From assembly GCA_016806645.1 (NCBI GenBank), contig JACSYO010001698.1, forward strand, positions 62,001-126,000: a DNA stretch of 64,000 nucleotides. The letters run 5' to 3'. Origin of the DNA: Ophiodon elongatus (lineage: Eukaryota > Chordata > Actinopteri > Perciformes > Hexagrammidae). The translations under genes and the position numbers were made by a program. Shown here piece after piece: positions 37,655 to 47,500 of this stretch. The notes below the pieces were generated by a model. The model had not been told where the DNA came from. It made no database searches and was given only the letters and a program-made list of their open reading frames with translations. The first letter of the stretch is position 1; every line of letters starts with the position of its first letter.

Positions 37655-39296
37655 AAATCATTTTATACTCCTAAAGAAGGCTAGTTTAGACCCCGCAATA
37701 ATGAAAAATTATAGGCCAATATCAAACCTCCCATTTTTAAGTAAAATAATAGAAAAAGTGTTTTTTCAACAGCTGAACAACTTCTTAGCCGTAAATAACT
37801 GTTTTGATATCTTCCAGTCCGGCTTTCGACAGCACCACAGTACTGAAACTGCTCTTGTTACGGTTTTCAACGACATCAACTTAAACACAGACAGTGGCAG
37901 AATCTCAGTCTTAGTATTACTGGATCTCAGTGCTGCATTCGACACGGTCGACCATGACATACTACTAGACAGACTAAAGGTCTGGGTAGGACTCTCTGGC
38001 GCAGCACTTAACTGGTTTGAATCCTACTTGAAGGACCGAGAATACTTTGTGTCTGTAGCTAATTACACATCAGAGCTGACTAGGGTGACATGTGGTGTTC
38101 CCCAAGGTTCAATACTGGGGCCTCTTCTGTTCAACATCTACATGCTTCCACTGGCTCAAATTATGGAAAACAACAAAGTGTGTTATCATAATTATGCAGA
38201 CGACACACAAATCTACATAACTATATCACCAGGGGACTATAATCCCATACAAGGGCTGAGTAAATGCATTGAACAAATCAACAACTGGATGTGCCAGAAT
38301 TTCCTTCAATTAAATAAAGATAAAATAGAAGTAATAGTTTTTGGTAGCAAGAATGAACGATTGAAAGTCAGCGCTCAGCTTCAATCACTGATTTTAAAAA
38401 CCACAAACCAAGCCAGAAACCTAGGTGTAGTTATGGATTCAGACCTCAACCTGAACAGCCATATCAAGACAATTACAAAATCAGCCTACTATCACCTGAA
38501 GAATATAGCAAGGATTAGAGGATTTATGTCTCAACAGGATTTGGAAAAACTTGTCCACGCTTTTATCTTCAGTAGACTCGACTACTGTAACGGTGTGTTT
38601 ACAGGTCTCTGTAAAAAGTCAGTCAGAAAGCTGCAGCTGATTCAGAACGCTGCAGCTCGAGTCCTCACTAAGACCAAGAAAGTGGATCACATCACTCCAG
38701 TTCTGAGGTCTTTGCACTGGCTTCCTGTCCAACAAAGAATTGACTTTAAAATCCTGCTGTTGGTTTATAAAGCACAGAATGGTTTAGGGCCTAAATACAT
38801 TTCTGATATGCTGCTACCTTATGAACCATCCCGACTCCTTAGGTTGTCTGGGACGGGTCTACTTTCTGTTCCAAGAGTCAGAACTAAACATGGAGAAGCA
38901 GTGTTCAGTTTTTCTGCTCCACATATCTGGAACAAAGTCCCTGAATGCTGCAGGTCTGCTGAGACCCTAAACTCCTTTAAATCCAGATTGAAGACTCTTC
39001 TGTTTGCTGTTGCCTTTAATTGAACCAGATTCAAGGATCTTAATCAATTTCTGCATCTCACTACTGTATTTTATTTCTTAAACTGCACTGCAACTTTTAT
39101 TCTATTGTTTTTAGCTTTTTAATGTTTTACTAACTGTTTTTAATGTTGTTTTTAATGTTTAAATGAATGTTCTTAATTGTTTTTAAATCTTCTTTTCTTT
39201 TGCATTATGTTTTGATGCTTAATGGTTTTATGTGAAGCACTTTGAATTGCCTTGTTGTTGAAATGTGCTATACAAATAAACTTGCCTTGCCTTTAT
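37655..39296 (+). mobile_element. L2-type LINE retrotransposon, 5' truncated
   Basis: A non-LTR element on the plus strand. It begins around 37655-37670 within the reverse transcriptase frame (LLKKASLDPAIM precedes the first Met) and ends in the L2-like tail AGCACTTTGAATTGCC, TGTGCTATACAAATAAA, then short TTGCC repeats at about 39296. The 5' truncation is typical of target-primed reverse transcription. The exact 5' junction and target-site duplication were not resolved. Confidence 0.88.
37701..39023 (+). CDS. LINE reverse transcriptase C-terminal part (open frame)
   Basis: An uninterrupted frame of 440 codons encodes most of a non-LTR reverse transcriptase. Motifs in order are NYRPISNLPFLSK, LLDLSAAFDTVDHD (catalytic Asp), GVPQGSILGPLLFN, NYADDTQIY (catalytic DD) and the family C-terminal segment LRSLHWLPVQQRIDFKILLL. 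The endonuclease domain and 5' region are missing because the copy is truncated. The open frame suggests a fairly recent insertion. It has no role as a host gene. The clade (L2/CR1 group) is judged from the C-terminal motif and the 3' tail. Confidence 0.85.
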   Translation: MKNYRPISNLPFLSKIIEKVFFQQLNNFLAVNNCFDIFQSGFRQHHSTETALVTVFNDINLNTDSGRISVLVLLDLSAAFDTVDHDILLDRLKVWVGLSGAALNWFESYLKDREYFVSVANYTSELTRVTCGVPQGSILGPLLFNIYMLPLAQIMENNKVCYHNYADDTQIYITISPGDYNPIQGLSKCIEQINNWMCQNFLQLNKDKIEVIVFGSKNERLKVSAQLQSLILKTTNQARNLGVVMDSDLNLNSHIKTITKSAYYHLKNIARIRGFMSQQDLEKLVHAFIFSRLDYCNGVFTGLCKKSVRKLQLIQNAAARVLTKTKKVDHITPVLRSLHWLPVQQRIDFKILLLVYKAQNGLGPKYISDMLLPYEPSRLLRLSGTGLLSVPRVRTKHGEAVFSFSAPHIWNKVPECCRSAETLNSFKSRLKTLLFAVAFN

Positions 39297-39426
39297 AGAA
39301 ATGTTTCACTGAATATTCGTTAGAATAATTCCCTTTTTTTCCCTGCAGGAGTTTGACTGCAGTCTTGGGATGTTTGATTTGATTGCGCTCCTCATGGGGT
39401 AAGCTTCTCCTTGAGGGTTAAAACGG

Positions 39427-39434
39427 CATGTGAC
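39427..39434. promoter_or_regulatory. MITF-type E-box upstream of tyr
   Basis: CATGTGAC (reverse GTCACATG) lies about 145 bp before the tyr start codon. Vertebrate tyrosinase promoters carry CATGTG M-boxes and initiator E-boxes bound by MITF. Placement is similar to the proximal mammalian sites. Function is inferred. Confidence 0.45.
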
Positions 39435-39577
39435 TCTCTCAACAAAGAGGAGGGGTGGCCCGGGGAAAACTCCAAAGAATGAATTTAAGCCCTTTCAATT
39501 CAAGAACTTGGGCCTCATCGACTTTGTGCATTCTTGACTACTTTGTCGCCTCCGACGTGGGCTGCAACATTGCTGTA

Positions 39578-41120
39578 ATGTGGCAACTTACAGTCATTTA
39601 TTCCGTGCTGTGTTTTGTACCCTCCTATCAACAATTCCCCCGTCTCTGTGCCACCCGGGAAGCCCTGCGCACAAAGGAGTGCTGCCCGTCATGGGACGTG
39701 GACGGTTCGCCCTGCGGAGCCAGCTCGGGTCGGGGCTTCTGCAACGATGTGGAGGTGCCGGACCAGCCCCACGGACCGCAGTACCCCTTCTCCGGGTTGG
39801 ACGACAGGGAGAGGTGGCCCTTGGTTTTCTACAACCGGACTTGCCAGTGCACGGGCAACTTTATGGGTTTCAGCTGCGCAGACTGTAAGTTTGGCTACTT
39901 TGGGGTGAACTGCAATGAGAAGAGAGAGTCTCTCAGGAGGAACGTATTTCACCTCTCCAGGGCCGAGAGGATCCGGCTTGTGTCTTACCTGAACTTGGCC
40001 AAGCAGACGATCAGCAAGGACTATGTCGTGGCCACCGGGACCTACCAGGAGATGGAGAACGGCTCCAATCCGATGTTCGTGGACGTGTCTTCGTATGATG
40101 TGTATGTGTGGATGCATTACTACGTGTCCCGGAACGCGCTGTTGGGCGGGCCGGGGAACGTGTGGACCAATGTGGACTTTGCCCACTGGGCGCCTGCGTT
40201 CCTCCCGTGGCACCGCGTGTACCTGCTGCACTGGGAGCACGAGATCAGGAAGCTGACTGGAGACATGAGCTTCACCATCCCGTACTGGGACTGGAGGGAT
40301 GCCCAGGGGTGTGACGTGTGTACGGACGAGCTGATGGGGGCCCGGAGCCCCCAGGATCCCAGTCTTCTCAGCCCAGGCTCGGTCTTCTCTTCTTGGACGG
40401 TAAACACAATCAAGTACAACTGAAATTGGTCATCGCTTCCCTCCGCTTTTCTGCTCTCATCACCTGCAGTAATATGCCTATGTAGGTGTAGAGGACTGAC
40501 TTTTCACCTAAAGTATTTAAGTAGGATTCAGTTCTGATGTGCTGCCCATTATTTTTACACATTCAGAACTTTTACCAAAAAATACAGGGGAATTAAAATT
40601 GATATAAATGCTGGCTCACTGTATAGCCACATTTTTTTGATGAACACATGGATACACATTGAACATTTAAACCTTTAGCTGCTTTACTAAAAACATATGT
40701 TATGATCAAGATAATTGTAATGAATTCACCTAACAGAGTAAATGTAATAGCAGGGCCATTTTCAAACTCAGTGTAACCTATTTCAAGCAACACAAAATCA
40801 TATGTTCTGGTGCCTTCGTGTGCTGTATTGCAATGTGTTTGCTGTGTGCCTCCATCAACAGGTACTGTGCTCCCGAGCAGAGACCTACAATGACAGAGGT
40901 ATGTTGTGTGATGCCGTGGGAGAAGGCCCATTGCGTCGTAACCCTGGAAACCACAACCATAACTTGGTTGAACGGTTACCAACTTCAGCAGAGGTGGAGT
41001 TCACTCTCAGTCTGACCAACTATGACACCGGAGCTATGGACCGCGGTGCCAACATGAGCTTCAGGAACACTCTGGAAGGTTAGATAAGCTTGACTATAAA
41101 TGGACACACAAACACAAACA

Positions 41121-41178
<58 letters not shown>

Positions 41179-41665
41179 CACTGCTCCATCTTAAATTATA
41201 TACAGCTCCTCACTGCACAGCTGCTCTCCCTGTATTAACATTCTGTCTGTCTAGTCCCTGTAATGTGCTCGGTATGTGTATATACTCTGTGTTGCTACTA
41301 CTATGGCTTTTTTATGACATTTTTACAATATTCAATGTTAAAATATTTGTATTTGTTTTTTTTATCTCATACTATACTACGACTCTTATGCCATTTTAAA
41401 TAAAAAAATTCTGAGACAATATCTCATTATACAACAAAAAGCTTCTGTTGTCCTAAACACTACATGCTGCTGCCACCTTTGTCAATGCTAATTAAATACT
41501 TCTCATCTTCCAGGATTCGGGGATCCTCAGTCTGGGTTAGGAAACAGTTCTCATATGGGCATGCATGCTGCTCTTCATGTGTTCATGAATGGTTCCATGT
41601 CCTCAGTGCAGGGTTCAGCAAATGACCCCATATTCCTTCTCCACCACGCTTTTGTTGACAGGTGA

Positions 41666-41708
<43 letters not shown>

Positions 41709-42496
41709 ACACACACACGCACACACAGACACACACAATCTATAATCTGAGTGAATTTACACATTTGCTTGACATTGTTTTCATTCTCTATGAAAGCATT
41801 TATGAGCAGTGGCTCAGGAGGCATAGACCATCTCCATCACAGTATCCAGACTCTGATGCTCCTATAGGGCACAACAGCGAATACCACATGGTGCCCTTCC
41901 TGCCCCTCTACAGAAACAGAGAATTCTTCATCTCCAGCAAGGACCTGGGATATGAATATTCATATCTGCTTGATGCTAGTAAGTTCTATATAAATGTAGC
42001 TGTTTTTTCTTTCTATTTTCCACATTAATTGTCATTTGAAAAAAAAAAACAGATGTTATCTGTCTGTTTTCATTCTTCCTCAGCATTTTCAGAAATCTAT
42101 AGCTGTTGAATCCATTTAAGCTTAAAATAAAGTGCATTAAAAACTCAAAAGGATATCACATCCTTGTTTGACTTGAGTAATCGCAAACATTTTCTGTAAT
42201 TTTCTGTGACCACTTCCATCTTTTTTGCAGACCAGAGGCTAGCAGAATCCATGCATCCTTACCTGGAGGAATTGCAGGATGTGTGGCCCTGGCTTCTGCT
42301 TGCAGGGCTCTGTGGAGGAATTGTAGCAGTGACCATAGCTGCTGCCGTGCTAACTGCAAAACGGCGATACGGAGGGTCGCCTTGGCTGCATGTGAACAAG
42401 TGGAAAGACTTATTTGCTCTCCCAGAGAGAGAGCCACTTATCTGCAGCAGTGACACAGAGGAAGCCAAACACCGTAACTACCAAACAACTCTCTGA
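39578..42496 (+). CDS. tyr: Tyrosinase
   Basis: Five exons: 39578-40399, 40862-41078, 41514-41661, 41797-41978 and 42231-42496, totalling 1635 nt (544 aa; human 529). All introns are GT-AG, with the same five-exon plan as mammalian TYR. The start at 39578 (MWQLTVIYSVLC) gives a signal peptide followed by the mature-type QFPRLC; the longer frame from 39455 has no signal-like start. Both copper sites are intact: CuA in VWMHYYV, DFAHWAPAF and LPWHRVYLL, and CuB in MGMHAALHV and FLLHHAFVD. The EGF-like cysteine cluster RTCQCTGNFMGFSC is present. A C-terminal helix (VWPWLLLAG onward) anchors it in the melanosome, and the tail keeps the acidic dileucine signal EREPLI. The enzyme oxidises tyrosine to DOPA and dopaquinone, the first step of melanin synthesis. 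An L2 LINE ends about 280 bp upstream. Confidence 0.96.
41103..41180. repeat. (CA)n microsatellite in tyr intron 2
   Basis: About 78 bp of CA with an AAACACA-like start, beginning 25 bp after the exon 2 donor. Confidence 0.95.
41667..41737. repeat. (CA)n microsatellite at tyr intron 3 donor
   Basis: CA repeats begin about 5 nt after the GT donor at 41662 and fill roughly half of the 135-bp intron 3. Confidence 0.95.
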
Positions 42497-43441
42497 AGGC
42501 CCAGCCAGCTGTGTAGTCACGCACTCATCTATGAATTTTAACATCAAAGCACTGTGAATTATACGTTATACAGTATTGACTTATTTTAATGAGTCTATAA
42601 TCTATGTTTTTGGCAATGTATTTAAACTGTATTAAAATAGTAAAAAAAACTGTGCATGTGAAATGGTTTAAGATGCATGTGAAACTTCGATCATGTTCCA
42701 CCCACCACTCGTACATTCTTGTTCACTTCAGACATAGTGTCTGCTACATTCATGGTTTCTGTCATGGAAATGTTTCACAATGACTTTTCACAGTTATTCT
42801 CTATGGTTAACATGGATTTAGCTGATTACCTTCAAAACACAAACTCTTCAGATGAATTTCCCAAGGCCTCGGGGGACTTTCTTTTATAATCTATGTGTGG
42901 GAGTTGACTGAACCACATTTTAATTAACATTTAAATTGATTCATGTTCGTGGTGTGAGACGGGCTTCTGGAAAGAGAAAAAGGTGATAGTGTCTGCATAG
43001 ATGTCAAGGTCTGAGACATCTCCACCGCATCAGGACGTACTTTAATATTCTAACCCTAAAGTTATGTCATAGTTTTAAAAACTTTGACATTTGCAAAAGT
43101 CACTGCAATCCCCAAAGATGCATATGGATCAAAATCTTCACTTGAAAGGTCACAACTTCTTTAATTCAAGAGAAGTGTTTCGTTTCACGGGATCACAACT
43201 GTTGGAAGAGTCTGACCTTAATACCACTCGTATAAAACTTGGTCTGCATATACTGTGTGTGAGAAACGTCCACAGTATACATCACACACATCAGCCCAAA
43301 AGGTTTTAAAAGCTCAACACAAAAGTTTATTTTCAGTAAGATATATTGGTTCCCTAATCATTTTACCCGGACGTCATGATGTCATTCATCCAAATTAAAT
43401 TCATACATTCATACATAGCCTTTGAAGCATGCTGCCTAGCA

Positions 43442-43549
43442 CAGAGTTCTCCACCTGGGTGTTTGGACCCCCATGGGGGTCGTAAGATAATTACCGGGGT
43501 TGCCAAATTGTTGTGGGGGGTGCAACTCGAAAAAGGTTGAGAACCACTG
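43442..43549. mobile_element. hAT-type MITE, 108 bp
   Basis: The ends CAGAGTTCTCCACC (left) and GGTTGAGAACCACTG (right) are imperfect inverted repeats of the hAT type CAGTGGTTCTCAA. Flanking 8-mers GCCTAGCA (43434-43441) and ATCTAGCA (43550-43557) match at six of eight positions, consistent with the 8-bp hAT target duplication. Confidence 0.8.
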
Positions 43550-43966
43550 ATCTAGCATAACCTTATATAATACATCAGGCTTACTTTGCTGAAAAATACA
43601 TTGTATTCAATTGGCATTCTCAGATATTACAGTACATTCTCATAAAATTGAGCTAGGTTGCTTTGACCAGAAATGAGGAGATAAATACAGCAGTGATTGT
43701 TTAGAGACAAAACTTGTACAAAATATACATTAGTTATAATCATGTAAAAAAAAAAAACAATTTGGAGCAAATCCACAATTCTATTTGTGAAAAGGGTGGG
43801 GTGGTCAGAGAACATCTTACTTTTCTTAAGTTTAAGAGTCCCAAGGAACTGTTGTATTTCTTATAACAATTTATTCAGAATAAATCCATATTATACAGGT
43901 GTGGACATCTTAGAGATCCAAATTACCTACTCAAACTACATAGAGCAGCTTCATTGTCACACACAA

Positions 43967-43968
<2 letters not shown>

Positions 43969-44008
<40 letters not shown>
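43969..44008. repeat. (TA)n microsatellite
   Basis: About 40 bp of pure TA dinucleotide between tyr and chordc1. Confidence 0.95.
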
Positions 44009-44011
<3 letters not shown>

Positions 44012-44535
44012 TATGCAACATTCAGTCTGATGTGATAATGGTGGACGATCAATGCAATAATATAAACAATTTATGAAACTACAGGATGGAATGAATATTT
44101 TCCCAAACATTGTGGATATAGATGGTCACAACTATGGTCCATTACGATGACTATATCAACAGTCCACGTTAAAGGCTTTATGGGTCTGAGAGTAAGCATG
44201 GTCACACCTGATCTTATTGTTATTACTTGATGGAAAATCTTCTCAACATCAATGTTACCCGAGTTTTATTCAGTACTTCAGAGAAAAACTGATCTTATTA
44301 ACTGGAGATTTCTGAGCATTCAAACATATAAAAATCAATAAATGAACCAAAACTTCGGCAAAATCAAGAACGTTGACAATTAGGAATGAAAGGGGAAACG
44401 GTGTAATGTTCAAGAGTAGAGGTTCAAAGAGAGAGCAAAAGAGGCTACTCTTTGAAGAGGTAAGGAATGGACTGTATGACTTTTGATTCAGCTAAAAATA
44501 CACACTATGTTTGTATTGTCATCCCTCATCATTCA

Positions 44536-47500
44536 TCATTCATCTTCATCTTCATCCTCATCCTCACTATCAGACTCCTCTTTTTCCTCCTCCTTCTCCT
44601 TGCGTGGCGGCGGGGGAGGAAGGTCCAGACGAGCCCACGACATGGGCTCAGATTTCTTCATGGCTATCTCGATCTTGGCAGCCATCATGTTTATTAGGCT
44701 TTTGGTCACATCTATCACCTGCAAGGGAAAGTGAGAGTATGACAAACATGGCTTAGTTCCTTTGGTATGAGGTGATCCCATATAAGCTGGTCTGGAAAAG
44801 AAGAGTGAGTTATGAGCAGTTTCAAGTTATGTTTTAACTAGTGCTGCGTATTCAGATTAGGGGTGGGCGATATATCGAATATACTCAACGTATTGCGGCT
44901 CGTTCCATTTGGGTTGTAGTCAATGACATTGAGCACAAATATTAATTGTCGCGCCATTTTTTAAGTCGCCAGCACGAGACTTGCTTTGGCGTTTCGCTCC
45001 CTCTCACAAACATACTCTCCCGGGCGAGTGTGTGAGGCGTATGAACATAGGTGTGCATATGGGGGGGTGTATTTTTACATCTGGAGGGAACAAGGGAACA
45101 GGGAAAAGGTCTGAAGAGAGCGAAAGAAGTGAGATCAAAAACGGGAACAAAAGCATGCATTTTTATAGACCAATCTTACTTGAAAATGACAGTACACCAC
45201 CTCAGAGTGTTTGAATTTGTTTGCAAGAATGATCACGCTGGTATATTCATAAGCATCAACGGGTTAAATCCAACATATCGGCCAGCCCTAATTCAGGTGG
45301 AAATTTATTTTCTAGGGACAATTACTGTCATATTGAATTAGAACTGCAAAGACCCCTGTTAAGATCAGTAGCGAATCAAATATTAAGACTTATTATCGAC
45401 CATGAAAGTATGTTATATTGCAGTACAAAATAAATACATGTATTAAAACCGCCATATGGCAAGAATTACTTGACATCAGTTTAAAAGTGATGCTGTACTT
45501 ACTCCCCACAAGCTGATTTTTTGCACAAATTCCTTCTCTCCCTCAAATATAATATGGATGTCGAGCTGAAGGAGAAAAGAGAAATAAACATGAGGTTGAG
45601 AAGAACACAATCCAAAAGTAAGCAGTTTAGATGTGGTCAGATATCCTCTGACAGACTGATATCATGGCTCACCGCGGTGCTGTTTGCTTCCACGTAGCAC
45701 AGCTCTGGGACGGCGTTCTTGGCATAGATAGAGATGATGACCTGCGCCCCCGTCTGGTGCCAGTCAAACCGACAAGGAACCACGTTCTTACCCTGCGTGG
45801 AGATTTCACAAAAGGCAGGGTTTGGTTATTCAGCCATTCAGTCTCGACTACAAAGCATTGTCTCCTCTCCGTGCTCAGAGTGTTTAGAGCTGACGCACTC
45901 TCAAATGGACTTGCACACAGAGATAATCACCAGCTGTCAAACCTACCTCATCCTTTTTCCTCCATAGATGTGTTCCCTTGGTACAGCCCTCTTGAGAGAG
46001 GAAGGTATTAAAGTCGGAGGTTTTCCTCTTACAGCAGGTCCAGTATTTCATCCTGGAGATGCAGGAAAGACATACACTCGCTGGGTTTTTTAGCAGTCAA
46101 TAACGTGTCACTCAAGAGAACCAGTGAACAAGACTAACAGGAAAATACTAGTGTCACTCATCACACTTCTTTTACAGTCTCCAGAGAATATCTGCTATTT
46201 CACGTCAATATTGTGAAACACAGTATTTTTCGCTATTACTAACCCTTCATGGAAGATAGGAAATCCAGAGTGGTAGGAGCACACATCCGAATCGCTTGCA
46301 GGTCCATCAAAACTCTGAAGATAACAGCAAAAGGTGTGGTTCAAAAGATTGCAATAGATTGTTTTTCTAAGCAAAAATACAAATAGAGCTTTATTGTAAG
46401 ACACACCTGTATGAGAATGAAAGATGACTATTGTCATGTTCTCCTCGACTTTGGAAAAAGTTTAAACATACCAATTTAGACTTTCACCAAAACTGATTAA
46501 TTAAGCGAAAAGCGGGCAGCCCGAGAGAAAATATCTCACGGATTTCAATCACGTCAGTTAAAGTGATTTACATAATTGTTCTAAATCATTTAAGTCTCAC
46601 TCCAAGCTTCCACAAAACCCACCAATGCAAATTTTCCTTACAATTTATGTTTTAATCTTGGGGTTTCAGCTCTGACAGGCCCGATTAGCTGGAGCAATAA
46701 ATGTAGCTTTGCATCCTTCTCAGAGCAGGAGGAGGAGGAAAATGAGCTGCATCTATTTCACCTTACCCAGAGCGTTGAGCGCTTTTGGGGCATTATCGTG
46801 ATTTGTTTTCATTTAATGACATCTGTCATAAATTTCTTGAAATATGTGAATTGAATTTGGCTCACAAATCGAGAAGAAGGTCGAAACTTATTTGGCAGAA
46901 TCCACAAATTCATCATGAATTTAAAACAAATAAATTAGAACATTTAAGCTGCTGCTGTCAAATCACTACAGAGGTTTGTAAAGATCGATTTTTACACCAT
47001 GAAAATCTATTTCAGAATGTTTTCCCAAGTATACAGTAACACATTCACCTACTTTAGTACATCCTCCATTTTTACAGGATGTTCCAATCTTGATCTCGTC
47101 ATCATCTTCCTCTAGAAAAAAAGGAGAGACAGAAATGGAGTAAAGAAAACTGACTTGGATGTTTGAATCTAAAAAATGCATCCACAGCTATGATGTGTTG
47201 TCCCGTCCCTGCCATCTTTAACTCAAAAGCCACGAACTCCCAGAGGCCATCCATTAACTTCCCCTGTCAACATGACCTTCCTGTCTACTGTAACAAGAAG
47301 AGGATGGTAATGGATGGTAGACAGTCGATGATAAAGAGGACAAAAAAAAAAACTGAAACATGGAAGAGACAAGAGGAGAAAGAAGGGGGAGATAACGCTC
47401 TGCTATCACCTTTCTGCTCTGCCGTATTTTCAGAAAGCTTCAGTCTCTCCAGAGCCTGCTTCAGAGAAGTAGAGACTTTATGCTGCAATCTCACCATCGG

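Larger units (their letters stand above)
42497..44535. other. tyr-chordc1 intergenic region (convergent)
   Basis: tyr and chordc1 converge here. The stretch holds the tyr 3' UTR, a 108-bp hAT MITE (43442-43549), a TA microsatellite (about 43969-44008) and probably the chordc1 3' UTR (minus-strand AATAAA near 44264). NOX4, which follows TYR in mammals, is not seen. Confidence 0.6.

Noticed and set aside
39455..39577. Upstream in-frame Met (MARGKLQRMN) as the tyr start
   Set aside because: It would place 41 hydrophilic residues before the signal peptide. The Met at 39578 gives the normal tyrosinase N-terminus.
39689..40240. 183-codon frame antisense to tyr exon 1
   Set aside because: It is a shadow of a GC-rich coding exon. 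The sense strand has all tyrosinase motifs and the antisense has no recognisable domain.
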